From: Streptomyces sp. NBC_00425
Lineage (GTDB): Bacteria; Actinomycetota; Actinomycetes; Streptomycetales; Streptomycetaceae
NCBI RefSeq assembly: GCF_036030735.1
Contig: NZ_CP107928.1
Span: 1,488,001 to 1,552,000 of the forward strand
DNA: 64,000 bases
Reading direction: 5' to 3'
Shown: positions 26,701 to 37,236 of the stretch, piece by piece
How positions within the stretch are numbered: the stretch's first letter is position 1
Layout: each line of letters opens with the position of its first letter
Program-made: the position numbers and the translations under genes
Notes under the pieces: model-generated
The model's input: the letters and a program-made list of their open reading frames with translations, nothing else
What the model was told of the DNA's origin: nothing
Databases searched by the model: none

Positions 26701-29700
26701 ATCGGAGCGAGCAACTGCGCGTCGCGCAGTACGAGTTCGTCACTTCCTCGCCCAGCCGCGTCCTTGAGCTGGTCGTCGGTGGGAGTGGTGTCGGTGTCGG
26801 TGTCGAGGAGCAGGATCCGCCCGGGGTTCTCCGACGCGGCCGACTTGAACAGCCCTCGCACCGCGGCGGCGGGCAGGTCGACCACGGTCTCGCCGGGGCG
26901 TGCGGCTACCGCACCGCGAGTGAGCAGCAGCAGACGTGAGTGGTCGGCGCGCGCTTCGGTGAGCCAGCGCTGGAGCAGGCGGAGCGCTTGCGCCGTGGCA
27001 GTGTGGACGTCGGCCACGAGCCCGGTGCCGCTGTCGGCGTCCGCGGTGTGCCACGGGAGGGCGACGAGGTCGGCGAAGGGGGCGTCGTCCGAGGTGGCCG
27101 ACAGGGCGGTCAGGAGCTCGTCCGGGCTCTTCCGGGCCACGGCCCCGACGTTGTCCCGCTCCGTGGCGGCCTCGGCCGCGGTCCACGTGACGCTGTAGAG
27201 GTCGCTGCCGTGGTGCCGGACGGCGTCGGGACGTTCCTCGGCGTCGAAGGGCAGGACGGCTACGGTCGCGGCGGTCAGGACGGGGGCCCCCGTGACGTCC
27301 AGCAGCCGGAGCTCGCTTTCCGTCGTCGAGCGCGGAACGACGTGCAGCCGTATGCTCGCCGCCGCACGCGCGTGGAGGGTGACTCCGGACCAGGCCACGA
27401 GGTGCGGCACCGGCTGTCCGGCTGCCGTCAGTACGAGCAGGGCGGAGTCCAGGAGGGCGGGGTGGACGGCGAACCTGGCCGCCTCGGCTTCCGCCGTCTC
27501 CGGCAGAGCGGCCTCGGCGAAGACCTCGTCTCCCAGGCGCCAGACTGCTGTCAGCGCTTGCGAGCGAGGCAGGTCGAGGTCCGTGTACACCTCGTCCAGG
27601 TGGACGGGCACCGCGCCCGGCGGGGGCCAGGCCGCGGTGGCTTCGGAGGCTTCGGGACTCGGGCCGGCCGGATCTTCGGGGCCGTCGAGCAGGGTTCCGC
27701 GGGCGTGGCGGGTCCAGGGCCGGTCCTCGTCCGACGGGCCGGCGTCGGGGTCGTACGGTCGCGCGTACAGCGCGAAGGTCCAACGCCGCTCGCCCTGGAC
27801 TGCCTCGGTGACCGTCTGCACCTCGGTCTCCCCTGTCGTGGGGAGCGGCAGGGGGGCGTCGACGCGCAGTTCGGCGAGGTGATGGGCGCCGATGCCGCGT
27901 CCGGCGTGAAGAGCCAGGTCCGTCAGGACGGAGGCGGCCACGAGTGAGCCGCCGCCCGTGGCGAGCTCGCCGAGCCAGGGCTGCGTGCGCGGGGAGAGAC
28001 GTCCCGTGGCCACCACGGTGGTGGAGTCGGCGAGGCCGATTCCGTCCGAGAGCAGCGGGTGTTCCCCCCGACGTCCGGCGTGGTTCGCGACAGGATCGAG
28101 CCAGTAGCGTGTCCGCTGGAAGGGGTATGTGGGCAACTGGACGGACTCGTCGGTGTCGTTCAGGAGCGCCTTCCAGTCCACGGGCCTGCCGGAGGCGTGC
28201 AGCGCCGCCATCGCCGCCACCGTGGTCCGAGACTCGTCCCGCTCCTTACGGAGTGTCGCGACGAAAAGGGCTTCGTCGCCGCTTTCTTCGGCGACGGCAC
28301 GGGCGAGTGCGGTGAGGGTGGAGTCGGGACCGATCTCCAGGAAACGGGTCACGCCCTCGCCGGCCAACACACCCATCCCGTCGGCGAACCGCACCGCCTC
28401 ACGCACATGCCGCACCCAATAGTCCGCCGACGCCAACTCGCCCTCCACCACGAGCCGCCCGGACACATTCGACACCAACGGCACCAGCGGAGCGTCATAG
28501 ACGATGCCCTCCGCGACCTCACGGAAAGCCTCCAACATCGGCTCCATCAACGGCGAATGGAACGCATGCGACACCCGAAGACGAGACGTCCGACGACCTT
28601 GCGCCTTCAGCTCGGCGGCGATCTCGGTCACCGCTGCCTCGACACCCGCGATCACCACCGCGCGGGGGCCGTTCACCGCAGCGACCGACACCTCGGCCTC
28701 TCGGCCCACCAGCAGCGGCAGCACCTCGTCCTCGGCCGCCTGGAGAGCGACCATCGCCCCGCCCTCGGGCAACGCCTGCATCAACCGCCCCCGCGCCACC
28801 ACCAGAGCACACGCATCCGCAAGAGAGAACACACCCGCCACATGCGCGGCAGCGATCTCACCGACCGAATGCCCCATCAAGAAGTCCGGGCGCACCCCGA
28901 ACGACTCCACCAGACGGAACAACGCCACCTCGACCGCGAACAACGCAGGCTGCGCCCACTCCGTACGATCCAGCAGCGCCACGTCCCCACCGAACACGAC
29001 ATCCCGCAACCCACCACCCACCTCGGCGCACACCGCGTCGAACGCCTCCGCGAACACCGGGAACGACGCATACAACCCACGCCCCATCCCCACCCGCTGC
29101 GCACCCTGACCCGAGAACAAGAACGCCGTCCGCCCACCCCGGCGGGCGGTCGCGGTGACGACGTCGGGTGAGGTGCCGCCGGCGGCGAGGACGTCGAGGC
29201 CCGCGGTGAGGGTCTCGCGATCGGTGCCGAGGACGACGGCGCGTTGTTCGAAGAGGGAGCGTCGAAGGGTCAGCGTGTGGGCGACGGCCAGGTCGTCGGT
29301 CTCCGGGTGTGTGTCGAGGTGGTCGAGCAGGCCGGCGGCCTGCGCTCTCAGGGCGTCGGCGGTCCGGGCGGAGAGGGCCCACGGGATGACCGGGGGCGCC
29401 GTGGGTTCGGGCGGCGTGTCGGCGTCTTCCGGTTCTGTGGCCTCGGCCTCGTTCGGCGGGGTCTCCTCCAGAATGACGTGGGCGTTGGTGCCGGAGACCC
29501 CGAATGCGGAAACCCCGGCCCTCCGGGGCCGGTCGCCGGGCGCCCACACGACGGGCTCGGTGAGGAGACGCACGTGGCCCTCGGTCCAGTCGACCTTGGT
29601 GGTGGGCGCGTCGACGTGCAGGGTGCGGGGCAGGCGGTCATGGCGCAGCGCCATGACCATCTTGATGACTCCGCCGACGCCGGCGGCGGCCTGGGTGTGA

Positions 29701-30836
29701 CCGATGTTGGACTTCAGGGAGCCGAGCCAGAGCGGACGGTCCTCGGCGCGGTCCTGTCCGTAGGCGGCCAGGAGTGCCTGGGCCTCGATGGGGTCGCCGA
29801 GGGTGGTTCCGGTGCCGTGCGCCTCGACGGCGTCGACGTCCAGCGGCGAGAGCCCGGCGGAGGTCAACGCCTGCCGGATGACGCGCTGTTGGGACGGGCC
29901 GTTGGGGGCGGTGAGTCCGCTGCTCGCGCCGTCCTGGTTGACGGCGGAGCCGCGGACGACGGCGAGCACCTCGTGGCCGTTGCGACGCGCGTCGGAGAGG
30001 CGTTCGAGCAGGAGGACGCCCGCGCCCTCGCTCCAGCCGGTGCCGTCGGTGGCGTCGGCGAAGGACTTGCAGCGGCCGTCCGGCGCGAGTCCGCGCTGTC
30101 GGCTGAACTCCAGGAAGGTGACGGGCGTCGACATGAAGGCGACACCGCCCGCGAGGGCGAGGTCGCACTCGCCCTGCCGCAGTGACTGCACCGCGAGATG
30201 GAGGGCGACGAGGGAGGAGGAGCACGCGGTGTCCACCGTGACGGCGGGCCCCTCGAAGCCGAAGGTGTAGGAGACGCGCCCCGAGGCGATGCTCGCGGCG
30301 CTGCCGTTGCCGAGGTGGCCCTCGACGCCGGGGGGCGGCTCGGGGAACCGGGTGGCGTAGTCGTTGTACATGACTCCGGCGAACACCCCGGTGGCGCTTC
30401 CGCGCAGGTCGGCCGGGCGCAGGCCGGCCCGTTCGAGGGATTCCCAGACGATCTCGAGCAGGATCCGCTGCTGCGGGTCGGTGGCGAGGGCCTCACGCGG
30501 GGACATGCCGAAGAAGGCGGGGTCGAAGTCGGCGGCGTCGTGGAGGAAGCCGCCTTCCCGGGTGTAGCAGGTGCCGGGGTTGGCGGGATCGGGATCGTAG
30601 AGTGCGCCGAGGTCCCAGCCGCGGTTGTCCGGGAAGGCGGAGATGCCGTCGGTGCCCGTGTCGACGAGGTGCCAGAGGTCTTCCGGCGTGCGCACCCCAC
30701 CGGGGTAGCGGCAGCTCATGGAGACGACGGCGATCGGTTCCGTTGCCCTGCCCTCGACCTGGCGCAGCCGGGCGCGGGTGCGCTGGAGGTCGCTGGAGAC
30801 TCGGGTCAGGAACTCGCGCAGCCTGTCCTCGCTCAC
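20706..30836 (-). CDS. Type I PKS, two modules (PKS-B): KS-AT-DH(inactive)-KR-ACP, KS-AT-KR-ACP
   Basis: A 3376-residue PKS from GTG 30836, with AGGGAG 8 bases before. Order by residue: docking coil 1-30; KS 32-455; AT 570-840; DH-like 925-1200; KR 1398-1590; ACP about 1710; KS 1770-2200; AT 2308-2583; KR 2910-3105; ACP about 3218; C-terminal docking region 3270-3376. Both ATs are malonyl type (GHSVG, HAFH). The DH has lost its active site: where HPWLADH...G....P is expected it reads [16 protein letters not shown], with neither the catalytic His nor the Pro. KR1 has LDD (B-type) and KR2 lacks it and has the A-type Trp. Both modules should leave hydroxyls. KS1 has a normal Cys (TACSSSL), so this is not a loading protein; an upstream PKS outside the window must feed it. 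It shares long identical stretches with PKS-C. Confidence 0.95.
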   Translation of the reverse strand: MSEDRLREFLTRVSSDLQRTRARLRQVEGRATEPIAVVSMSCRYPGGVRTPEDLWHLVDTGTDGISAFPDNRGWDLGALYDPDPANPGTCYTREGGFLHDAADFDPAFFGMSPREALATDPQQRILLEIVWESLERAGLRPADLRGSATGVFAGVMYNDYATRFPEPPPGVEGHLGNGSAASIASGRVSYTFGFEGPAVTVDTACSSSLVALHLAVQSLRQGECDLALAGGVAFMSTPVTFLEFSRQRGLAPDGRCKSFADATDGTGWSEGAGVLLLERLSDARRNGHEVLAVVRGSAVNQDGASSGLTAPNGPSQQRVIRQALTSAGLSPLDVDAVEAHGTGTTLGDPIEAQALLAAYGQDRAEDRPLWLGSLKSNIGHTQAAAGVGGVIKMVMALRHDRLPRTLHVDAPTTKVDWTEGHVRLLTEPVVWAPGDRPRRAGVSAFGVSGTNAHVILEETPPNEAEATEPEDADTPPEPTAPPVIPWALSARTADALRAQAAGLLDHLDTHPETDDLAVAHTLTLRRSLFEQRAVVLGTDRETLTAGLDVLAAGGTSPDVVTATARRGGRTAFLFSGQGAQRVGMGRGLYASFPVFAEAFDAVCAEVGGGLRDVVFGGDVALLDRTEWAQPALFAVEVALFRLVESFGVRPDFLMGHSVGEIAAAHVAGVFSLADACALVVARGRLMQALPEGGAMVALQAAEDEVLPLLVGREAEVSVAAVNGPRAVVIAGVEAAVTEIAAELKAQGRRTSRLRVSHAFHSPLMEPMLEAFREVAEGIVYDAPLVPLVSNVSGRLVVEGELASADYWVRHVREAVRFADGMGVLAGEGVTRFLEIGPDSTLTALARAVAEESGDEALFVATLRKERDESRTTVAAMAALHASGRPVDWKALLNDTDESVQLPTYPFQRTRYWLDPVANHAGRRGEHPLLSDGIGLADSTTVVATGRLSPRTQPWLGELATGGGSLVAASVLTDLALHAGRGIGAHHLAELRVDAPLPLPTTGETEVQTVTEAVQGERRWTFALYARPYDPDAGPSDEDRPWTRHARGTLLDGPEDPAGPSPEASEATAAWPPPGAVPVHLDEVYTDLDLPRSQALTAVWRLGDEVFAEAALPETAEAEAARFAVHPALLDSALLVLTAAGQPVPHLVAWSGVTLHARAAASIRLHVVPRSTTESELRLLDVTGAPVLTAATVAVLPFDAEERPDAVRHHGSDLYSVTWTAAEAATERDNVGAVARKSPDELLTALSATSDDAPFADLVALPWHTADADSGTGLVADVHTATAQALRLLQRWLTEARADHSRLLLLTRGAVAARPGETVVDLPAAAVRGLFKSAASENPGRILLLDTDTDTTPTDDQLKDAAGRGSDELVLRDAQLLAPMLNRVAAPAQRPAAAAFPADRTVLVTGGTGTVGSATVRHLVHRHGVRHLLLVTRRGPQTPGAAELIAELAAADARVTVVSCDAADRDSLADVIRDISPEHPLGAVVHIAGTLDDRVVTSLTPERLTSVLRPKVDAAVHLHELTRHLDLSAFVLFSSAAATFAGPGQGNYVAANSFLDAFAVSLRGDGRPAVSVAWGLWEADSVMTSGLTGAAQSRAARNGIGALPTGDALALFDRALTHTDVTPIPLRLDRAALRRTADRLPPLLRALAGRPALREAASAARSAVPQLDLLALPESRRRDALAALVRSTLADVLGHAPETHIRPDTPFTQLGLDSLTALELRNSLSRASGVRLPATLVFDHPTPEAVTELLQAELAPSSHTDAATAGFSESAALADDPIAIIGMGCRFPGGVETPEQFWDLLLQGEDSIGGFPTDRGWDNLTAFDDLDGVGRDTPAYPRRGGFLSGVGGFDAEFFGVSPREALAMDPQQRLLLEVSWEAVERAGVDPRSLRGSRTGVFVGTNGQDYPALLSVSEGDFGGYVGTGNAASVASGRVSYVLGLEGPAVTVDTACSSSLVALHLAAQSLRSDECSKALVAGVTVMSTPAAFVEFGRQGGLAADGRCRAFGEGADGTGWGEGVGVLLVERLSDARRLGHRVLAVVRGSAVNQDGASNGLTAPNGPSQQRVIRAALGSAGLSAVDVDVVEAHGTGTKLGDPIEAQALLATYGQGRSEGRPLWLGSVKSNVGHTQAAAGVAGVIKMVQALRHGVLPATLHVGEPSSHVDWSSGAVELLTEQRAWPEEGGRPRRAGVSSFGLSGTNAHVILEQAPIEPADEVEVEVEGAGAGLPVVPWVLSGRSSDALRSQATRLHAYAQTRADLNPVAVASALIATRTPFENRAVVYGRDQAELLAGLHCLAVGDPAANLVQGTAADPGRTAFLFSGQGAQRVGMGRGLYASFPVFAEAFDAVCAQVGGGLREVVFGEDVALLDRTEWAQPALFAVEVALFRLVESFGVRPDFLMGHSVGEIAAAHVAGVFSLEDACALVVARGRLMQALPSGGVMVAVEAAEDEVLPLLVGREAEVSVAAVNGPRAVVIAGVEAAVTEIAAELKALGRRTSRLRVSHAFHSPLMEPMLEAFREVAEGIVYDAPLVPLVSNVSGRLVVEGELASADDWVRHVREAVRFADGMGVLAGEGVTRFLEIGPDSTLTALAQSSLPDDTGDALFVSMLRKDRSEVDTVVACLAAGYTAGLFVDWTAVTGEVSTAGVDLPTYAFQRERFWPQTKRSEVVRDAELWELAEPEEARELAHTLNIGEDVVQEVLAGLSARHRDRTVRAEVDGWQYRVDWQEVALTPGDIPSGQWLVLHSARHSAHLETVTAALPEHLLLSLADEPDRAELARAVAALAGRRIAGAVVLCDTLVQALIATQAMGDAKAAGPTWLVTRGAVSVGELDDGPLQAEQAAVWGLGRVAALEHPDRWGGLVDLPEMPDANTAALLASVLSSSSEDQLALREGRIHVRRLRQAFAQRPIGPGWKPEGKILVTGGTGALGGHVARWLVRRGATDLVLTGRQGPDADGADELVAELRDSGAQRVSVERCDVSDRAAVADLLSRHRVSAVFHVAGVPDHMPFDDIDAAHVGRVVGAKAWGAVYLDELTRGWDLSAFVVFSSIAGVWGSGGQGAYAAANAWADAVVESRRGRGLVGVSVGWGPWAGGGMVSGEGAVELGRRGLRVMDPGRALVGLGSVLEGGGGSVVVADVEWDRFVPAFTSRRPSPLLTTLPRLTGPDVVEEHTTEDARAVLTARLAHRPEKERLRALRELVRKRAGVVLGRPEGSALDLDRPFNDVGFDSLTAVELRNQLHAETGLRLPSTLVFDHPSPRHLADHLHDELFGRQGLRDTEPGAPLRPGRGDESSLRDALAAIPFSRWEESGLLSAVLSLADSGPIGRATEEALPSGPTAYGTARLTGTSEHPQDDDESVSVSGAIDAMDVDALVQLALGDSTS

Positions 30837-30896
30837 GGATCGGTCTCCCTTCGGCGGCGGGCACGCAGGCTCGCGGTGGGGCACGGGGCATCGGGC

Positions 30897-30925
30897 GGCC
30901 CCGGCGCCTCACGGGCGCCGGGGCC
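30897..30925 (-). terminator. Perfect 12-bp hairpin between mqnD and PKS-B
   Basis: The arms 30897-30908 and 30914-30925 pair perfectly around a 5-base loop. It lies 195 bp past the mqnD stop and only 60 bp before the PKS-B start, so it may be the mqnD terminator or part of the PKS-B leader. Confidence 0.65.
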
Positions 30926-31005
30926 TGGAGAGGGCCGGCGTGCCGTCCGATGCCCTCGCGGGACGGCCCGCGGCGTTCCCGGTGCCAGGCCTGTCCCTCG
31001 GGCCG

Positions 31006-31067
31006 ATTATGGGAAGGGTTGCGCCCGTTTCGGGCTGTGGTCCGGGCGGCTCTAAGAGAACTTCTAG
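31006..31067 (-). promoter_or_regulatory. Likely promoter region of the PKS-B/PKS-C operon
   Basis: On the minus strand a CATAAT -10-like hexamer (31006-31011) has no good -35 element in front of it. About 40 bases upstream is an AT-rich imperfect palindrome, CTAGAAGTTCTCTTAG (31052-31067). A weak -35 plus an upstream operator suggests activator dependence, as expected for LAL or PAS-LuxR control. A comparable CTAG-N3-TT-pyrimidine element stands before PKS-A (56168-56184). Confidence 0.4.
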
Positions 31068-31119
31068 CGTTGCCGGGCAGGCCGCAGACCGGCCGGGCCT
31101 CGGGATCGCCGTCCCGCGC

Positions 31120-31980
31120 TCACAGGCGGAGGGTCGTGTCCAGTGCGTTCTCGGCGACGCGCGGCAGGAGGCCGAGCTCGGCCGAGCGGTCCAGGAGGGT
31201 ACGCACGGCGTACAGTCCGTCCTGGCCGAGCTCGGCGGTGAACTCGTTGACGTACAGGCCGATGTGCTGGTCGACGACGTCCGGTTCCATCTCCTGCGCG
31301 TGCCGCAGGACATGGGCGCGGGAGGCGTCGGGGTTCTCCCGTGCCGCGCGCAGGGAGGCGCGGATCGTGTCGGTGAGCCGACGCAGTACGGGTTCGCCCA
31401 GGGAGCGGCGGGCGACGATCGCGCCCAGCGGGATGGGCAGTCCGGTGCGCTTCTCCCACTCCTCACCCATGTCGGCCGTGCAGTGCAGACCGTAGCGGCC
31501 GTAGGTGAAACGGGCTTCGTGGATGACGAGTCCGGCGTCGACGGCGCCGTCCCGGACGGCGGGCATGATCTCGTGGAAGGGCAGGACGACGATCTCGCCG
31601 ACACCGCCCGGTATCGCGTCGGCCGCCCAGAGCCGGAACAGCAGGTAGGCCGTCGACGTGGTGCTGGGCACCGCGACGCGGGCGCCGGCGAGGTCGGCGG
31701 GCTCACCGGGCTCGGCCACCAGGACGAGAGGACCGCAGCCGTGGCCCAGGGCGCCACCGCAGGGCAGCAGCGCGTAGTCGGCGAGGATGCGCGGCAGCAC
31801 ACCGTAGGAGACCTTCAGGACGTCCAGTTCGCCGCGTTCGGCGAGGCCGTTGGTGATGTCGATGTCGGCGAGGGTGAGCCGTGTACCCGGTGCGTCGGGG
31901 AGCAGCCCCTCGGTCCAGGCGTGGAAGACGAACGTGTCGTTGGGGCAGGGCGAGTGCGCGAGGGTCAGGGGCGCCGTCAT
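31120..31980 (-). CDS. mqnD: MqnD-like 1,4-dihydroxy-6-naphthoate synthase
   Basis: A 286-residue protein from ATG 31980, with the strong Shine-Dalgarno AAGGAAGGA just before it; a longer upstream open frame has no matching family sequence. It opens with TLAHSPCPNDTFVFHAW, the recognisable N-terminus of MqnD, a periplasmic-binding-protein-fold enzyme. Further family features are DIDITNGLAERGELDVLKVS and VIHEARFTYG. MqnD cleaves cyclic dehypoxanthine futalosine to 1,4-dihydroxy-6-naphthoate, the last dedicated step of the futalosine route. It faces mqnE divergently across a repeat-containing region. Placed among PKS genes and far from any other menaquinone genes, it is most likely a secondary-metabolism copy that supplies a naphthoate starter. 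A housekeeping role cannot be excluded from the protein alone. Confidence 0.9.
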   Translation of the reverse strand: MTAPLTLAHSPCPNDTFVFHAWTEGLLPDAPGTRLTLADIDITNGLAERGELDVLKVSYGVLPRILADYALLPCGGALGHGCGPLVLVAEPGEPADLAGARVAVPSTTSTAYLLFRLWAADAIPGGVGEIVVLPFHEIMPAVRDGAVDAGLVIHEARFTYGRYGLHCTADMGEEWEKRTGLPIPLGAIVARRSLGEPVLRRLTDTIRASLRAARENPDASRAHVLRHAQEMEPDVVDQHIGLYVNEFTAELGQDGLYAVRTLLDRSAELGLLPRVAENALDTTLRL

Positions 31981-32410
31981 GGCCGGTCCTTCCTTCTTGT
32001 CCGTGGTACGGCAGCGTTCTTTTCCGTGGTACGGCAGCGTTCTTGTCAGTGGTACGGCAGCGATGCCCTCAGCAAAGCCGTTGCGGATGTGGGGTTTTCC
32101 CCAGACTGCCCTCCGCGAGGATGAGCGGGCCCCACCCGACGCGGCGTCGATGCCCGCCGTCCGGCCGGGGACCCGCGGCTGCCGGATCGTTGGCCGGTTC
32201 CGCGGGTCGCCGAGGCCGGTCGGATCGACGGGTCGCCGTGTGGTGCGGATCCGTACCGTGCCGCCCGGCCACCACCGGGCGCAACGGCCGGTTCCGCGGG
32301 GCGTCGCGGTCGCGCCCTGGGGACCGTCGACGCGGCAGACCACGCCCATGCCATGTGCGCGCACCGTCACCACGCGTGCCGCCTGGCACTGAACGAGGAG
32401 GTTCCCGGCC
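31981..32410. promoter_or_regulatory. Divergent control region between mqnD and mqnE
   Basis: This 430-bp region has no gene. It must hold promoters for both directions. Next to mqnD it carries three tandem 23-bp repeats (31994-32062). A second pair of direct repeats, GGCCGGTTCCGCGGG, occurs at about 32192 and 32286. The mqnE Shine-Dalgarno GAGGAGG is at 32396-32402. No clear consensus -35/-10 pair was found. Confidence 0.6.
31994..32062. repeat. Three tandem 23-bp repeats upstream of mqnD (possible operator array)
   Basis: The core GTGGTACGGCAGCG recurs with an exact 23-bp period in three consecutive units (31994-32016, 32017-32039, 32040-32062). The first two units differ at only one or two positions. 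A 23-bp period is about two helical turns, so a bound protein would meet each copy on nearly the same face. The array begins 14 bp before the mqnD start codon, within its 5' leader or promoter. Confidence 0.85.
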
Positions 32411-33574
32411 ATGGACGCTGGGCTCAAGCGCGAGCTGGAGGAGAAGGTCTTCTCCGGGGAGCGGCTGTCCCGCGAGGACGGCATCGCCCTGTACGAGTCG
32501 GACGACCTGGCGTGGCTGGGCGGACTGGCGCACGAGGTGCGGACCCGCAAGAACGGTGACGTGGTCCACTTCAACGTCAACCGTCACCTCAACATGACCA
32601 ACGTGTGCACCGCTTCGTGCGCCTACTGCTCCTTCCAGCGCAAGCCGGGTGAGCAGGACGCGTACACGATGCGCATCGAGGAGGCCGTGCGTCTGGCCAA
32701 GGCGATGGAGAACGAGCACCTGTCGGAGCTCCACATCGTCAACGGCCTGCATCCCAACCTGCCGTGGCGCTACTACCCGCGCTCGCTGCGCGAGCTGAAG
32801 AAGGCGCTGCCGAACGTCGGTCTGAAGGCGTTCACGGCGACGGAGATCCACCACTTCGAGACGATCAGCGGGCTCACCGCCTCGGAGATCCTGGACGAGC
32901 TGATCGACGCGGGCCTGGAGTCGCTGACCGGCGGCGGCGCGGAGATCTTCGACTGGGAGGTCCGGCAGCACATCGTCGACCACCGCACCCACTGGGAGGA
33001 CTGGTCGCGCATCCACCGGCTGGCGCACGAGAAGGGCCTCAAGACGCCGGCCACCATGCTGTACGGCCACATCGAGGAGCCCCGCCACCGCGTCGACCAC
33101 GTCCTGCGGCTGCGCGAGCTTCAGGACGAGACGAACGGCTTCCAGGTCTTCATCCCGCTGCGCTACCAGCACGACTTCGTCGACATGAAGGACGGCAAGG
33201 TCCGCAACCGGCTCCAGGCCCGGACCACGATGGCCACGGGCGCGGAGGCGCTGAAGACGTTCGCGGTCTCGCGGCTGCTCTTCGACAACGTCCCGCACGT
33301 GAAGGTCTTCTGGGTGATGCACGGCGTCCAGACCGCGCAGCTCGCGCTCCAGCACGGCGCGGACGACATGGACGGATCGGTCGTCGAGTACAAGATCACG
33401 CACGACGCCGACAACTACGGCACGCCGAACAAGCTGACCCGCGAGGACCTGCTGGACCTCATCCGCGACGCCGGGTTCCGCCCCGTGGAGCGCAACACCC
33501 GCTACGAGATCATCCGCGAGTACGACGGCCCCGACCCGGCACTGCGCGAGTCGCCGCAGCCCATGCGGGTGTGA
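32411..33574 (+). CDS. mqnE: MqnE-like aminofutalosine synthase (radical SAM)
   Basis: A 387-residue protein from ATG 32411 with a strong GAGGAGG. It has the radical-SAM cluster motif CTASCAYC (Cys66, Cys70, Cys73) that binds [4Fe-4S], followed by family-typical sequence such as HIVNGLHPNLPW and MTNVC. MqnE joins 3-[(1-carboxyvinyl)oxy]benzoate to the adenosyl radical of SAM, forming aminofutalosine. MqnC is its close relative, but this gene has the MqnE-type HFNVNRHLNMTN before the cysteines where MqnC has YIIERNINYTN. It heads the rightward block mqnE - ferredoxin - thioesterase - mqnA - mqnC. A hairpin after its stop suggests that much of the transcript ends there or that mqnE is expressed more strongly than the downstream genes. 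Confidence 0.93.
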   Translation: MDAGLKRELEEKVFSGERLSREDGIALYESDDLAWLGGLAHEVRTRKNGDVVHFNVNRHLNMTNVCTASCAYCSFQRKPGEQDAYTMRIEEAVRLAKAMENEHLSELHIVNGLHPNLPWRYYPRSLRELKKALPNVGLKAFTATEIHHFETISGLTASEILDELIDAGLESLTGGGAEIFDWEVRQHIVDHRTHWEDWSRIHRLAHEKGLKTPATMLYGHIEEPRHRVDHVLRLRELQDETNGFQVFIPLRYQHDFVDMKDGKVRNRLQARTTMATGAEALKTFAVSRLLFDNVPHVKVFWVMHGVQTAQLALQHGADDMDGSVVEYKITHDADNYGTPNKLTREDLLDLIRDAGFRPVERNTRYEIIREYDGPDPALRESPQPMRV

Positions 33575-33580
33575 CCCACC

Positions 33581-33603
33581 GGCCCGGCCGCGGTGGCCGG
33601 GCC
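33581..33603 (+). terminator. Hairpin after mqnE
   Basis: GGCCCGGCC and GGCCGGGCC form a perfect 9-bp stem with a 5-base loop, starting 6 bp after the mqnE stop and followed by CTTCGTGT. Confidence 0.75.
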
Positions 33604-33715
33604 CTTCGTGTACCGCGTGCACGACTCCCCACGTGTGCGGTGCGCACTCCGCTCGGTCGCGAGCAGATGTCCGCGCACCGTGTCCACACCACGACGACAT
33701 GCCAGGCAGGTGTTT

Positions 33716-34015
33716 ATGTCCCCACGGACGACGAATGACGAGGACCTGGAAGTCTGGATCGACCAGGACCTGTGCACCGGCGACGGGATCTGTGTCCAGT
33801 ACGTCCCCGAGGTGTTCGAACTGGACATCGACGGGCTCGCCTACGTCAAGAGCGAGCAGGACGAACTGCTCCAGGCTCCGGGAGCGACGACGCGCTTCGC
33901 CCTGGATCTGCTCACGGACGTGGTCGACTCGGTCAAGGAGTGCCCCGGCGAATGCATTCACGTGCGCCGTGTCTCCGACGGGGTCGAGGTGTACGGCCCC
34001 GAGGCCGCCGACTAG
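33716..34015 (+). CDS. Ferredoxin of the P450/actinobacterial [3Fe-4S] or [4Fe-4S] type
   Basis: A 99-residue acidic protein from ATG 33716, with AGG 5 bases before. The cluster ligands are in CTGDGIC (Cys20, Cys26) and CPGEC (Cys76, Cys80). The C-x5-C...CP pattern is that of small ferredoxins that carry electrons to P450s; the extra Cys80 is of uncertain role. The protein could serve the two P450s at the left of the window. Its place between mqnE and mqnA also allows a role as electron donor for the radical-SAM enzymes, or in oxidation of the dihydroxynaphthoate. These are inferences; the family alone does not decide between them. Confidence 0.88.
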   Translation: MSPRTTNDEDLEVWIDQDLCTGDGICVQYVPEVFELDIDGLAYVKSEQDELLQAPGATTRFALDLLTDVVDSVKECPGECIHVRRVSDGVEVYGPEAAD

Positions 34016-34051
34016 GCCCTCGTTCTCGCACCCGGGCCCCGGAGCGGCCGG

Positions 34052-34111
34052 GTTCAACGCCCGGTGGCCGGATTCACCGCCCGGTGACCTCGTTCTCCGC
34101 CCGGCGGCCGG
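34052..34111. repeat. Three imperfect tandem 20-bp repeats before the thioesterase gene
   Basis: The core TTCNNCGCCCGG recurs with an exact 20-bp period (34052, 34072, 34092), and a weaker fourth unit may precede it. The array lies in the 173-bp gap between the ferredoxin and the thioesterase. It is a different sequence from the 23-bp array near mqnD. Confidence 0.7.
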
Positions 34112-34188
34112 GTCGCCACACCACCGGACCGCCCCGGCCACCGCACCGCCGGGCCGCTACATCGACGCACGGGAAGGACACACGTCCG

Positions 34189-35899
<1,711 letters not shown>

Positions 35900-35934
35900 A
35901 CGCCCCACGCCACCGGAAAGGCCCGGCCACCACC

Positions 35935-37140
35935 ATGCCCCGACCTCCGCAACACCGCCTCCAGTCCGTCCTCGACCGTGCCGCCGCCGGTGGGCGGATC
36001 ACCCCCGAAGAGGCTCTCGACCTCTACCGCGACGCCCCGCTGCACGCGCTGGGCGCCGCCGCCGACGCGGTACGCCGCCGGCTGTACGCGGGAACCGAGC
36101 ACATCGCGACGTACATCATCGAGCGGAACATCAACTACACGAACGTGTGCGTCACGGCGTGCAAGTTCTGCGCCTTCTACGCGGCCCCCAAGGACAAGGC
36201 CAAGGGCTGGACCCGCGACCTCGACGACATCCTGCGCCGCTGCGCGGAGACCGTCGAGCTCGGCGGCACCCAGATCATGTTCCAGGGCGGCCACCACCCG
36301 GACTACGGCGTCGAGTACTACGAGCAGCACTTCTCCGCCATCAAGAAGGCGTTCCCGCAACTGGTGATCCACTCGCTGGGCGCGTCCGAGGTCGAGCACA
36401 TGGCGCGGATCTCGAAGGTGAGCGTGGAGGAGGCGATCACCCGGATCCACGCGGCCGGCCTCGACTCCTTCGCCGGCGCCGGCGCCGAGCTGCTGCCCGC
36501 CCGGCCGCGCAAGGCGATCGCCCCGCTCAAGGAGTCCGGCGAGCGCTGGCTGGAGATCATGGAGACCGCGCACGGACTGGGCGTCGAGTCGACGTCCACC
36601 ATGCTGATGGGCACCGGCGAGACCAACGCCGAGCGCATCGAGCACCTGCGGATGATCCGTGACGTGCAGGACCGCACGGGCGGCTTCCGCGCCTTCATCC
36701 CGTACACGTACCAGCCCGAGAACAACCACCTCAAGGGCCAGACACAGGCCACGCAGTTCGAGTACCTGCGGATGATCGCGATCGCCCGGCTGTTCCTCGA
36801 CAACGTCCGCCACATCCAGGGCTCCTGGCTGACCACGGGCAAGGAGATCGGCCAGCTCTCCCTGCACTACGGAGCCGACGACCTCGGCTCGATCATGCTG
36901 GAGGAGAACGTCGTCTCCTCGGCCGGCGCCAAGCACCGCTCCAACCTGCTCGAACTGATCCAGCTCATCCGGTCGGCCGACCGCGTCCCGGCCCAGCGCG
37001 TGACGACGTACGAGCACGTCGTCGTGCACGACGACCCGGCGAACGACCCGGTCGACGAGCGCGTCGTCTCCCATGTCTCGTCCACGGCCATCGAGGGCGG
37101 CACGGCCCACCCCGAGCTGAAGCTCATCGCCGCCACCTGA
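35935..37140 (+). CDS. mqnC: MqnC-like dehypoxanthine futalosine cyclase (radical SAM)
   Basis: A 401-residue protein from ATG 35935, with GGAAAG at 35915-35920. The radical-SAM motif CVTACKFC (Cys72, Cys76, Cys79) is preceded by YIIERNINYTN and followed by FQGGHHPDYGVEYYE, both typical of MqnC. The enzyme closes the second ring, converting dehypoxanthine futalosine to its cyclic form. With mqnA, mqnE and mqnD it makes the cluster's set complete except for the step that removes hypoxanthine or adenine (MqnB or an equivalent). A strong hairpin directly after the stop ends the transcription unit. Confidence 0.93.
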   Translation: MPRPPQHRLQSVLDRAAAGGRITPEEALDLYRDAPLHALGAAADAVRRRLYAGTEHIATYIIERNINYTNVCVTACKFCAFYAAPKDKAKGWTRDLDDILRRCAETVELGGTQIMFQGGHHPDYGVEYYEQHFSAIKKAFPQLVIHSLGASEVEHMARISKVSVEEAITRIHAAGLDSFAGAGAELLPARPRKAIAPLKESGERWLEIMETAHGLGVESTSTMLMGTGETNAERIEHLRMIRDVQDRTGGFRAFIPYTYQPENNHLKGQTQATQFEYLRMIAIARLFLDNVRHIQGSWLTTGKEIGQLSLHYGADDLGSIMLEENVVSSAGAKHRSNLLELIQLIRSADRVPAQRVTTYEHVVVHDDPANDPVDERVVSHVSSTAIEGGTAHPELKLIAAT

Positions 37141-37144
37141 TCCG

Positions 37145-37181
37145 CCGGGCCGGGTGTCCGGGGCGCGGGCACCCGGCCCGG
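37145..37181 (+). terminator. Hairpin terminator after mqnC
   Basis: A perfect 12-bp GC stem (37145-37156/37170-37181) with a 13-base loop begins 5 bp after the mqnC stop and 56 bp before the exporter gene. Confidence 0.75.
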
Positions 37182-37236
37182 GGCGCCCGCCCCACTCACC
37201 CCCGCCCCATCCCTGCACACGAGGACGGAGAACCCC

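Noticed and set aside
30200..30250. PKS-B as a KSQ-type loading protein
   Set aside because: Its first KS has a normal active-site cysteine (DTACSSSL) and an N-terminal docking coil, so it is an extension protein.
31994..32062. A CRISPR array
   Set aside because: The 23-bp units are directly adjacent with no spacers, only three copies exist, and no cas genes are present.
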